From Symbiodinium natans (taxonomy: Eukaryota > Sar > Dinophyceae > Suessiales > Symbiodiniaceae), in the NCBI GenBank assembly GCA_905221605.1, contig CAJNDS010002319.1:191501-255500 (forward strand): a stretch of DNA of 64,000 nt, in the 5' to 3' direction. The notes below the pieces were generated by a model. That model saw nothing but the letters and a program-made list of their open reading frames with translations. It did not search any database and was not told the origin of the DNA. The position numbers and the translations under genes were made by a program. This document shows positions 40,702 through 51,025 of this stretch, piece after piece; position 1 is the first letter of the stretch, and the number at the start of each line of letters is the position of its first letter.

Positions 40702-42489
40702 TTAGGGGGTAAACCCTCTAACTGAAAAGACTAAATCTGAGTTCGCTTGCAAGGGGTTGAGGTTCGGGGCTTCAGCCCTAACATTGACATGCTGCTGATG
40801 CCAGTTTTTGCTGGCGCTATCGAAGGGAGAGGGTACAAGAGCGACAGAGAGGGAGAGAGAGAGAGAGAGTAGCCAACTAACTGGCCTGTCACTTACCTTG
40901 GTACCCAGGAACCATAGTAAAATAGGGGTGCCCTGTTTTGGGTTGGTTACGTCACATGAAACCCTGGAACCAAAGAGACGGGAAAAGCCACCAAGCATTT
41001 AGGGTACTTCTGATCCTCCTTGGAGGTTCATTGTACTTCGTAACCCAGTTCGAACTGTACTTATAACCCAATTGTCACACCATCAGGGTACTTAAGGGGT
41101 CTTATATGTGGGTTATAACTGCAGTTACTTAGAAAGGGTTACTAAGTACCCAGAACCGCCAAGTAAGGGTCCAAGTATATACTTGGGCCCTAAAGCTACT
41201 ATATGGGAACCCCTTTAGGGCCTAACCCTAAACCCTAAACCCGAAACCCCAAACCCTATACTACAGACGTACATGGGCCCGTAGCTACTTATAACCCTAA
41301 ACCCTAAACCCTAAACCCCAAAAACCTCCAAGGAGTACGGCTCAGCCCCGCCTCGACGCTGCCGCGGGGGGGCTCGGAGAAGCGAACCGTCATGACCTGA
41401 GCCCAAGAACAGGGTTTACGGTTTAGTGTTTTTAGGGTGTGGGGTTTGGGGTTTAGTGTTTAGGGTTTAGGGTTTAGGGTTTAGGGTTTACGGTTTAGTG
41501 TTTTTGGGGTGTGGGGTTTGGGGTTTAGTGTTTAGGGTCTAGGGTTTACGGTTTAGTGTTTAGGGTGTGGGGTTTGGGGTTTAGGGTGTGGGGTTTAGGG
41601 TTTACGGTTTAGCGTTTAGGGTGTGGGGTTTAGCGTTTAGGGTGTGGGGTTTGGGGTTTAGGGCTGGCTAACTAGGGCATTCTCCCCGCCCCAGCTTTCT
41701 TGCACTTGCCGGGCTGCCGGAGCGATGTTGGGGGCCTTGGGGAGGTGACCAATGAGCTTGTCCTCCCATACATCTATACGCAAATGAATATATATAATAT
41801 AATATAATATAATATAATATAATATCATATCATATCATATAATATAATGTATATATATATACATTATATGTAGATACACATGCTCCGAAGAGGCTATCTG
41901 GACCGATGAATCTCGTGAACGGACGCGCTCCAGGCCCCTGGTTGAGGGCTTGCGGGTTTAGGGCACAGGCGGCTGTCGGAATCGGCTTTGGTCGGCTGCC
42001 CGCCAACTACAAAAAAAGACACCCAATTAGCTAGGGTTTTTGGTCCAGTTCAGGGTTTAGGGTTTAGGGTTTAGGGTTTAGGGTTTAGGGTTTGGGGTTT
42101 GGGGTTTGGGGTTGAGGGTTTAGGGAGACATGGATATCAACTATGCCTGCCGTAGCGCAACCACTAGGGCGGGCAACCCCTAAGCCTGTGAACGGTGTGG
42201 GGGTGGGAGGTTTGATGAGCTACTGGCGATCTCATGTCGTGGCATGGGCTGAGGCATCATGAAAGCTGATCATCGTCTGCGCGCCACTGTATGCCCAAAA
42301 CCCTTATGAACCCTAAACCCTAAACCCTAAACCCTAAACCCTAAGCCCTAAACCCTAAACCCTAAACCTGACAACTCGGCAGTTCCCTGCTTCAAGAGGA
42401 TTTGGGGTGGGGGGGGGGTATAAAATCCCCGGAGGCCTGCAGAGGCCCTTGAGCTTAAAGGGGTTTAGGGTTTAGGGTTTAGGGTTCAG
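40702..42489. repeat. Telomere-type mosaic with GTTTACGGTTTAGTG higher-order repeat
   Basis: A GA microsatellite lies at 40843-40869. A compound repeat at 41405-41660 has units mixing GTTTACGGTTTAGTGTTT with GGGTGTGGGGTTTGGGG. An (ATAAT)n microsatellite lies at 41789-41860. Telomeric tracts lie at 42051-42125 and 42310-42368, with poly-G near 42409-42418. The opposing frames at 40702-41002 are not supported. 40897-40980 is a distant TAGCCCAGTAACCAT-like element (GTACCCAGGAACCATAG ... TTGGTTACGTCACATG). Confidence 0.75.
41019..41163. repeat. GGAGGTTCATGGTACTTA-family element, copy 6
   Basis: Left CTTGGAGGTTCATTGTACTT, right AAGTACCCAGAACCGCCAAG. The arms include CGTAACCCAGTTCGAACTG / AGTTACTTAGAAAGGGTTAC. 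Confidence 0.85.
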
Positions 42490-42760
42490 GGTTCAGGGGA
42501 ATATAACACTATCACTCTGATACTTTAGCAGTATCATTAAACATCTGATACAACGTACAACTATCAATAAACATCTAATATAACTTACAACTATCCAATA
42601 AATATGTCAGAGTATGTTGATACAAGGTTCCGGGGCAATAAATAAGTCAGAATATGTTGGCATAAGGTTTCAGGGCAATAAACAAGTCAGAATATGTTGA
42701 TATAGGGTGTCAGGGCAAAAAATAAGTCAGAATATGTTGATACAAGGTTTCGGGGCTGCC
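42490..42760. repeat. Tandem 41-base repeat, GTCAGAATATGTTGATACAAGG units
   Basis: Four units at about 42600-42760 contain AAATAAGTCAGAATATGTTG then ATACAAGGTTTCGGGGC, with small differences. 42500-42600 holds a related shorter repeat (AAACATCTGATACAACGTAC / AAACATCTAATATAACTTAC). It borders the next non-repeat island. Confidence 0.85.
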
Positions 42761-43560
42761 CACGCCACGAAGTCCAGGGCAATCTCAGGATCGTGCCACG
42801 TCAACGCCACGAACTAGCGGCACAGACGGATGGGGCCGCACCTCACAAACTTGCAAAATTAAGGGGTATGCAAAGGGACAGTAGCCCCTAAAGCACCCCC
42901 CAAAATAACCCCTGAGGTCCCTTACAAGGGTCCCTTTAGTTCCCTTGAAAAAAGATGTCATGGACCGGAGAGGGTACTATGGGGTGCTCACTCGAGCAGG
43001 GGAAAGGATGACAAATCTGGAAAGCCTGTTTCTTGGGAGTGCTGATGGTTGGGCCACTGTGGGAGTTCTTGAACGAGCTTGGTGCAACATACAGCCTTGG
43101 AGAAACTCCCATGCAAGCTGCCATACAATTTCAATCAGCAGAGTGGCCACTGCGACAGCGTCAGCTGCGAAAGCCCCGTGTGCTCTTGCATCTGCCTGCC
43201 TTGTCAAAGGCAGAGCCCCTTTCTGGGTGCCTCCAAGCCACGAAGAGCCACTCCACTTCTCCTTCTCTTCCCTTGCCGTCTCATGAAGCGAGGAATCGCT
43301 GCGCTGCGTACCAGTCCCGCTCGGAACTGCCCGCATCCCAGGAGTGCCACGATCCACCCTGCCAGTCTGCCAGCGGCTGCTGTTCCAAGACATGAGCAGC
43401 AGCCAGTAAACTCTACTTCTTGTTGTGGTTGGGGGAACAGCAGCTCCCTTTCGTTTTGTTAGTCAGAATCTCTTTGTTAGCCTGATTTTTAGGGGGAGGC
43501 TTCTGAGGAAGCAATGAGGAGCCGCTCCTACAGTAGACTATGAGAAACGTCTGGCCTCTT
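42761..43560. other. Non-repetitive GC-balanced island with overlapping open frames
   Basis: Plus frames 42945-43286 (113 codons) and 43033-43395 (120 codons) overlap a minus frame 42977-43393 (138 codons). I recognise none. The frame at 43033 has an ordinary-looking beginning (GPLWEFLNELGATYSLGETP) but becomes low-complexity Ser/Pro-rich. No splice-supported structure or tandem partner is visible. It may be an exon or decayed gene captured between repeats. Direction is undecided. Confidence 0.3.
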
Positions 43561-43823
43561 TTTGGAGTGCCTGATAGGGTTTAGGCTGTAAGGTTTATAG
43601 GGTATAGGGTATAGGGCCCCGGGTATAGGGTTTAGGGCTCAGGGTTTTAGGGTTTATAGTGTTTTGGTGCCTCATTGAATACGGGCATTGACATTTGGGA
43701 TACCCGAAAAACAACGAACCCTGGACTGCCTGCTTCGACTCCAAGCCGCCAAGCCCCAATGCAGAAACCTTGCAAACCCTGATTGGGTTTGTTAACGGTT
43801 TACGGTTAGGTTTAGGGTTTAGG

Positions 43824-43910
43824 TTGGGATGTGCCCCCCGTATACTAACAGTCCTTAATGGAGATTATGAAAAGAATCCCTATTTGTTAGTAGAAGGAGG
43901 AACATCCCAA
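43824..43910. repeat. Palindromic element, family TGGGATGTTCCCCC, short copy
   Basis: Left TTGGGATGTGCCCCCCGTAT, right GAAGGAGGAACATCCCAA. The centre is shortened, and AGTCCTTAATGGAGATTATG is kept on the left only. Confidence 0.8.
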
Positions 43911-45058
43911 CTCCCGAACTTTAAGCCCTAAACGCTGAATCCCTAAACCCTTTTGCAATTGTAGGGTCTCAGAGTTTTTGGCTCTGCGACGCGCCGGCAG
44001 CAGGGGGGGGATTACAACTCAAAGGCGTAGAGATGTTGACAGGGGTCAGGGTTTCGGGTTTAGGGTTTTGGGGTGTAGGATCCTGGGGTTTAGGATCGTG
44101 GGGTTTTGGGGTTTTGGGGTTTTGGGGGGTTTAGGGTTTAGGGTTTCGGGTTTAGGGTTTAAGGTGGGTTTATGAGGGCTTATGAGGTTCTGGGCTTTAC
44201 GGGGTTTGCTTCGAAAAGCTTCAGCCGCCAAGTCCCCGGCAGAGAGAACGCTCGGCGGCTTCGTGCCCTCCGGCGCCACGGTCACGTCGAAAGAGAAGGG
44301 GAAGCACCTGGTTAGTTCCCGCAACCCTAAACCCTAAGCCCTAAGCCCTACACCCTAAACCCTAAGCCCTACAAAACCTATAACCCCCTATAAACCCTAT
44401 AAACCCTAAACCCTGAATGCTAAACGAGCTCTGGAGGGCTTGAGGGCCCTAAACCCTTTACCCTTGTACGGAATCCTGAGAGATTTTGGGGCTGCCCTAA
44501 ACCCTAAACCCTAAACCCTACACCCTAAACCCTAAACCCTAAACCTAAACCCTAAACCCTAAACCCTAAACCCTAAACCCTAGACCCTAGACCCTAAACC
44601 CTAAACCCTAAACCCTAAACTCTACATCTAAAACCTGAACCCCGAACACCCTAAGCTCGGAAACCTTTAACCCAAAGAAACCCAAACGCCCCCAAGGCCC
44701 GAAGACCCGAAGACCCTTACACCCTAAACCCTAAACCCTAAACCCTAAACCCTAAACCCTAAACCCTAAACCCTAAACTCTAAACCCCAAACCCTATAAA
44801 CCCTAAACCCTACACTTTGAAACCTGAGCCCTTGACGCGGTGCCGTCGATCTGGCCGGTCCAGTGGTCGTCCGCGACCTAAGTTTGTTGCGAACTTTAGG
44901 GGTTTAGGGTTTAGGGTTTAGGGTTTCAGGGTTCAGGGTTCAGGGTTCAGGGTTGAGGGTTTAGGGTTTAGGGTTTAGGGTTTAGGGTTTAGGGTTTAGG
45001 GTTTAGGGTTTAGGGTTTAGGGTTTAGGGTTTAGGGTTTAGGGTTTAGGGCGAACATC

Positions 45059-45149
45059 GGGGATCCAAAAAATAGACCCGCAAATAGCAGGTCTCCCCTA
45101 GAATAAGGACCCCAAGAAGGTACCCCTAATTTCGGAAACCCCCCATTTA
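45059..45149. repeat. Palindromic element, family GGGGTTTCCGAAATTAGGGGT, copy 3
   Basis: Starts GGGGATCCAAAAAATAGACC, contains GGACCCCAAGAAGGTACCCC and ends TTTCGGAAACCCCCCATT. It is the reverse complement layout of 18363-18450. Confidence 0.65.
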
Positions 45150-47260
45150 GGTCCTAGGGCTTAGCGCTTCCAAACTCTAAACCCCAACCCTGACCCCTAA
45201 ACCCTCAACCTTTAGGGGTTAGGGTTTAGGGTTTAGGGTTTAGGGTTTAGGGTTTAGGGTCTACTCTTCTAGGGCTTCAAGACTCCTACGAACCTTATGA
45301 ACCCTGAGCCCTGGGCCAGGTCTTTAGGTGCCCCTAAAAGCCTATCCCCCCTAACCCTGAGTGTTGCTGAGAAGGTTTTTAAAGGTACAGAGCCCTGAGT
45401 TCATAAGGCGGCATGCTGGAACAGGAAACCCGGAGACGGAGAAGGACCTGAGCACTTGGCGCAGTACCCCCACTCCTCAAAACCTTATAAACCTTAAAGC
45501 CTGAACCTTAAAATCCCCAATACCAAAAAACCTAAACCCTAACTCGGTTTTAGGGTTTAGGGTTTAGGTTTTAGGGTTAGGCTTTAGGGGCCGGTTACGA
45601 AACGGTCCATGGTGCACGTGACGCCTCTGCAACAGACCTATGGGTGGTTCTCTAAAGAACTACCCTTAAAGCGACTAGGCGGACGATACAATGCTAAACC
45701 TGGAACCTAGCCCCTCTTTCTCGCTGAATGACTCAGACACCCCTTTCAGCCTGCACCATAGACCCTGAACCCCACACCCTAAACCCCTAAACCCTAAACC
45801 CTAAACCCTAAACCCTAAACCCTCAACCCTAAACCCTAAACCCTAAACCCTAAAGCACCCTTGGTCCGAGTCGAGGCACGCGGATTACATAGCTGCCAGG
45901 CTGCAGCACCGCGCCTTCCAGAGGGTCGTGAGCATCGTTTTTTTTTTTTTTTTTTTTTTTTTTCTCGGGCTTTTAAGGTTTAGGGTTTAGGGTTTAGGGC
46001 TAGGCTTTAGGTTAGGGTTTAAGGGCTTATGCAGTTCAGGGATGTAGGCTTTGGAGTCTCGTGCACACGGGTACATGTCTTGGAGCTTCAGGATGTAGAT
46101 TACGGCTCAGGCGAGCAGAGTTTAGTGTTGAGAGTTTAGGGGTTGAGGTCCAGGGCTGCTAGGGTTCAGGGTTTGGAGTCTCGTCTTGGGGCTTTCTCAG
46201 TTTAGGGCTTCTGAGATGCTGAGGTGGGCCCAACCTCGGAATGTAATGGTCATAGTTCAGTTGAGGCATCCTAAGAACAGTAATGAATACGCTGTGCCAT
46301 TCTCAAGGACTGCGCGCTCCTGCCCTACATTCGAATAACCCGAGCCGTGCAAATTACTGTAAGGCACACCAGACCTGGCTGATTAATTCTTGCCGGATGC
46401 ATTGGCACTTAGGTATGAATCATTCAACCCTTCAATCAACCTAAACCCTAAACCCTAAACCCTAAACTCTAAACCCTAAACCCTAAAGCCTAAACCCTAA
46501 ACCCTAACCCCTAGACCCTAGACCCTAGACCCTAGACCCTAAACGCTAACCCTAAGACCTGAAAGCCCATGGACCCGAAGTCGCAGGCGTGGCGGAGGTT
46601 AAGGTTAAGGTTAGGGTTTAGGGTTTAGGGTTTAGGGTCTAGGGTTTAGGGTTTAGGGTTTAGGGTTCAGGGTTCAGGGTTTAGGAGGTTTCAGGGTGTA
46701 GGGCATTACGGGCTTAGGGCTTGAAGTGTGTTGGGGATTTAGGGTTGAAGCCAACCCAGTTGCAGCCCTACACCCTAAACCCTAAACCCTAAACCCTAAA
46801 TCCTAAACCCTAAACCCTAAACCCTACTGCCTGCTGTCAGCTTGGCGTTGATGGTGCTGCCAGGGCTGTTCACAGGCTCCTCCGGCCAGTGGCAAGGAGC
46901 TTCATGGGGCTGCCTCTTGGTTTGGTTCGGGGGGTGGCTGGGTGTAGGGGCAGGGCTTATGGCTTAGGGCTTAGGGCTTAGGGTTTAGGGTTTAGGGTTT
47001 AGGGATTTAGGGTTTTAGGGTTTAGGGTTTTAGGGTTTTAGGGTTTTAGGGCTTTAGGGCTTTAGGGCTTTAGGGCTTTAGGGCTTTAGGGCTTTAGGGC
47101 TTTAGGGCTTTAGGGCTTTAGGGCTTTAGGGCTTTAGGGCTCGCGCCTTTCCGGGCTGAAGCACTATGGCTTCTTTTTTGGCATGGCGCCCAGCTCCGGC
47201 GACATGGTTGTGGCCAGTGCATGACTGCTGGCATGGCCGTAGACCTCTCATGCGCTCTCA

Positions 47261-47342
47261 TTATAGGGTTCTTCCGTCCCTAAGGTTTCCTAGGTACCTG
47301 CCCTGTTATTGAGGAACCCCCCTCCCTTAAGAACCCTATAAC
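47261..47342. repeat. Palindromic element, family TTATAGGGTTCTTAAGGGAGG, short copy
   Basis: Left TTATAGGGTTCTT and right AAGAACCCTATAA are perfect 13-base inverted ends. The right arm continues CCCCCCTCCCTTAAGAACCC. The longer relative is at 55797-55948. Confidence 0.75.
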
Positions 47343-47510
47343 TCCTACAGGGTCCAGGAAGGGTTGCCTTTAGCCTACAGTTTTTAACAGGTCGGCCGAG
47401 ACCGCCCCAAAGCTCACATCAGCCCCAGCAGAAATCCCAGGTATCCAAAGCCTGGATGCTAAACAGTTTTGCGGCGAATGATTTTGGGCCCTGGCGCTTT
47501 TGGGAGGTAT

Positions 47511-47735
47511 GTTGGGATGTTCCCCCTTACACTAACAGTCCTTAATTGGAATTATAGTACCCCCTATTTCATAAAGGCGGGTGGCCTCTTTATCTGTTAC
47601 CCTTATACCTTAATATAGCCCCTAGATACCCTCATAAGAACCCCGAATAGATGCCCTATAAGACAGAAACCCCACTTAAAGAGACCACCAACCCATATTC
47701 TGTGAAGGACTGTTAGTATAAGGGGGACATCCCAA
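47511..47735. mobile_element. TGGGATGTTCCCCC-family element with a GGTGGCCTCTTTA-family element nested inside
   Basis: Outer left GTTGGGATGTTCCCCCTTAC, outer right TAAGGGGGACATCCCAAG. Outer sequence runs to CTATTTCATAAAGG near 47577 and resumes at ATTCTGTGAAGGACTGTTAG near 47696. The interior 47578-47693 (GGTGGCCTCTTTATCTGTTA to AAAGAGACCACCAACCC) is a copy of the free-standing element at 623-729. Confidence 0.85.
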
Positions 47736-48305
47736 GAAGTATGGGTTTAAGGGCTTGGCGGCCCTTCAGGGGGAGAATTTCAGCAGTCCAGTGCGCTCTG
47801 CACCAGTGGCTTGGCATTGGTCGACTCCTGCTGCGACAGTCTAGGATCTAATCGGTTTAGGGTTTGGGGTTTGGGGTTTGGGGTTTGGGGTTTAGGGTTT
47901 AGGGTTTAGGGTTTAGGGTTTAGGGTTTAGGATTTAGGGTTTCGGGTTTAGGGTTTAGGGTTTACGATTTTGGGTTTAGGAGGGCTGTTGGGTTTAGGGA
48001 GTGAGTTTGAGGTTTAGGGTATGGCTCCCTAAGATATCGGGTACAACACCCAAATCCCAGTCGTGCTATCCGCGTCACGAAACATGCATAAGCTCTAAAC
48101 CCTAAACCCTAAACCCTAAACCCTAAACCCTAAACCCTAAACCCTAAACCCTAAACCCTAAACCCTAAACCCTAAACCCTAAACCCTAATAATGCTGAGG
48201 GACTTGCTTTGCAAGGCCCCCTGAAGGGATCGGGGGTCCAAGGGCTAGGTACTCCCTAGGCTTCCTTCAAGCTTCCAAAAGTTCTCTGCTTCTCAAGGAC
48301 ATTAT

Positions 48306-48406
48306 CTTACTTCTCCAATAGCCAAGGGGAAAAAAGGTTAAACTTTATCATTCCTACTAAATAAGGAAACCCAAAAAGTTTAAAGTTCAGCTGTTGGAGA
48401 AGTAAG
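48306..48406. repeat. Palindromic element with CTTACTTCTCCAA ends
   Basis: CTTACTTCTCCAA (48306-48318) is inverted at 48394-48406. The inner arms include GGTTAAACTTTA / TTTAAAGTTCAGC. No second copy was noticed in the window. Confidence 0.65.
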
Positions 48407-48421
48407 TTATAAATCTACACC

Positions 48422-48526
48422 CAAGGGTAACCGAGGAATAAGCGGGTGCCCTTTTGGTTTTAAAGAGGCTTAAAAGGGAACCGAAGCCCGAAAAAAGGGA
48501 ATCAGGGCCTACTCTGGGTCCTAGTA
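48422..48526. repeat. Element with GTAACCGAGGAATAAGCGGG end, relative of 21552-21655
   Basis: Starts AAGGGTAACCGAGGAATAAG and ends AATCAGGGCCTACTCTGGGT. It shares the CCTACTCTGGGTCCTAG end and GCCCTTTTGG centre with 21552-21655 and with fragments near 22210-22317. Confidence 0.55.
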
Positions 48527-49230
48527 AAGCTGATGGGTCTATTCAGGAGGGCGTTGATTCCTCCCACCTGGTAAAACCACCGCTGGGGGCTTCAAGTTCT
48601 CAGTTCAGGGTTTGGGGTTTAGACTGCAACCGCGAATACGAAACCTGAAGCACTTTCCCCTAAATGCCCCTGAGCACCAAAGAGGAATTACCCTCAACAT
48701 CTAACCCTAAAGCCCTAAACCCCTAAACGCGAAACCTAAACCCTAATCGAAAGCCCCGCAAACTCAAAGCCCCAACTGGACAGGCGTGGCTTCACTGGGG
48801 TGTCCGATGCTATGACGAAGTCCATCTCTGCGTGGGAGATCATGAAGTTGTAGCCCACCTGTCGGGATTGGGGGTTAGGACTTCGGGGAACAAGGCTTAG
48901 GATTTAGGGATCAGTTCTTTGTTTTTTTTCTTTTTTTTTAATTTTAGGCTTTAGGGCTTCAAAGGTGGACTTCGGGGAACGAGGCCTAGGATGTAGGGCT
49001 CAGTTCTTTGTTTTTTTGAGCTTTAGGGCTTCAAAGGTGCGGGGGCATGGGCCTCATAGTTTTTTTTGGTTTAGGGGGGCTGAGCCCTGAACCATAAAAC
49101 AGAAGCTTCCGAGCAACCTTTCCGCATGAAGATCTCCCGTGCACCCAGCCCAGAACTTCCAATACCCCCTAAAAAAACAGAATGTATCCCTAAACCCTAA
49201 ACCCTAAACCCTAAACCCTAAACCCTACAT

Positions 49231-49634
49231 CATAGCAGGGTCTAGGACAGGTAGGGACGTGTGGATATGACAACAAGCCCAGCTTGTGTGCTCCATTTGT
49301 GTCTGCGCAACCAGTGCAGCAAAAACATGCAATTGTTGTAGGGGCTTTTGCGAGATGCAAACAACTTAGCTCCTCTTTGCATTGGACCATGGTGTCACTT
49401 GCGGATGCTTGTTACAAGTTCACGCATGAGGGGGGCTACCCAGATTCGTTGATCTCCAAATGGTTGAAAGAATGGTGCACAGCAGTGTTTGGAAAACGAG
49501 GGCTGCAGCTCCACCAGGATGTGCTAGCAAGGGTAGGCAAAAGCGAGCAACACGCGAGCCCCATCCACAGAGACTCCTTCTTATCGGATGTCGTGTTCTG
49601 CGCTGTGGGAACCACTGATTGGAGATGCGTCTAA
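49231..49634 (+). CDS. Coding-like fragment, no family recognised
   Basis: An open frame is clear from about 49245 to a stop at 49632-49634. There is no ATG at its start; the first in-frame ATG gives MVSLADACYKFTHEGGYPDS. The translation is of ordinary composition (KWLKEWCTAVFGKRGLQLHQ, then HRDSFLSDVVFCAVGTTDW), unlike the low-complexity frames around it. It could be an internal or terminal exon, with several possible AG acceptors at 49236-49252, or a retrocopy fragment. Its neighbours are a telomeric tract on the left and unique DNA on the right. Confidence 0.35.
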
Positions 49635-50568
49635 TGCCACGCCGTGTCTGTGGTATGCGTGCTCAACGGTAGGTAACAAAGCCGTGTAGCCTGGCGACTG
49701 CTGTTGACATGTGGGAAGCCAGGAAAAAACGAAGGTGATGCGTGGATGCGTATGGGAAAGGGGGGGGGGGGGTCTGGTGCCATTTTTGTCTGCAGTTGTT
49801 CCTCCTCTTGCTCTTACGTTTAGGAAGATGCTTCATGTGGCAGTGTGCGTTTGCTTTTTGTCTTGGCCAGGTGATGTGCGCTGTCATGAGTCTTTTTCTT
49901 TCTCAGCTTACCTTCCGCCCCCAAAAACAGTATGCGTTTGCTGTGTGGGGTTTCATATGAGAAGTGCAAGATCACAACGGCCGGCCACTACCACAGGATA
50001 CTGCCCCGGGCTTCAGTCAGTTTATTTGTTGATGGTCTCCGGCCACTGGCCAACTGTCATCGGCCACCGGCCAAACACGAAACGATTATGTTTGTATTGC
50101 CGTCTATCCGGATTTAAGTGTGGCAACAAGTAACGCCCGGCAGGGTGGAGAAACTATTGTTACTTGACCACACGCGGCTCCCTGCCAAACATAACTGGTC
50201 ACTGCCACTGGCAACAGGAATCCTGGCCACGTGCCTGAAGTTAGACTTGAACACATTCTTGATGAATGAGTTTTCCATTGTGACTTCTCTGGAGCCTAAG
50301 GGCCGAAACCCAGCCATGCACAAGCAAGGCCAAACAGAGCAGGCCCGACATGCAAAAACCATGGAAAACACATTGTGTTTAGCCCAGCAACCATATTGTG
50401 ATAACGGTACCTTTTTTGCGGCTGGTTACTTTATAAGGGAACCCAGAACCCCAAATAGGGCCAAAAGGTACCTCACACTCACCTGGGTGCAAGGTCCTGG
50501 CACTCGTGGCCCCAGGCCTCTTGGCGCTTGAATCTCTACAGCCTGACAGCCCGCAACAACTCCCCAAC
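49635..50568. other. Unique DNA 3' of the coding-like fragment, no firm gene
   Basis: Contains a poly-G run (49758-49771) and short overlapping frames on both strands, none with recognisable features. 50030-50075 has a small CCGGCCACTGGCCAAC / CGGCCACCGGCCAAAC repeat. A palindromic element lies at 50380-50473. Telomeric CCCTAAA resumes at 50569. Confidence 0.5.
50380..50473. repeat. Palindromic element, family TAGCCCAGTAACCAT, copy 3
   Basis: Starts TAGCCCAGCAACCATATTGT and contains GGCTGGTTACTTTATAAGGG and AACCCAGAACCCC. It is the one copy that lies in unique sequence, so its limits can be judged independently of telomeric tracts. Confidence 0.75.
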
Positions 50569-51025
50569 CCTAAACCCTAAACCCTAAACCCTAAACCCTA
50601 AACCCTAAACCCTAAACTTCTCTCACCTATACATATTTAAACCCTATACCCTAAACCGCTCGACCCAGCTCCTTAAGATAACTAGTTCACGGTTGGGATA
50701 ATCTTAAAAATCTAAATCTGTATTCCTTGTTGGGTTTAAGTACCCTGAAACATGCAAAATGGTACCCAACTATGACTAAGTATAGGTCTGGGGTCTGAAG
50801 CCCAGCCTCAACCCCTACATCACAGGATCCCTAAACCCTAAACCCTAAACCCTAAACATCAAGCCTCAAGTTTCCCCCCATGTTGTGGGGTTTGGGGTTT
50901 CGGGGCTCATCCCTAAACCCTAAACCCTAAACCCTAAACCCTAAACCCTAAACCCTAAACCCTAAACCCTAAACCCTAAACCCTAAGCCCTAAATCCTAA
51001 ACCCTAAACCGAACCAGAGTTTGGC
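50569..51025. repeat. CCCTAAA tracts up to the stop codon of the next gene
   Basis: Tracts at 50569-50618, 50830-50857 and 50910-51010. The last ends about 15 bases from the TAG of the RCC1-like gene at 51026. Between them lies a small palindrome around GTTGGGTTTAAGTACC / GGTACCCAAC (50730-50785). Confidence 0.85.

Larger units (their letters stand above)
43561..49230. repeat. Telomere-type mosaic, no gene seen
   Basis: Many tracts: 44320-44410, 44496-44620, 44718-44810, 44896-45050, 45212-45260, 45784-45854, 46440-46550, 46597-46685, 46770-46825, 46967-47142, 47850-47990, 48091-48190 and 49190-49228. 47049-47142 is a pure 8-mer variant GGGCTTTA of about 12 units. A poly-T run lies at 45939-45963. 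The opposing frames at 43978-44324 are repeat translations. Elements are listed separately. Confidence 0.85.
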
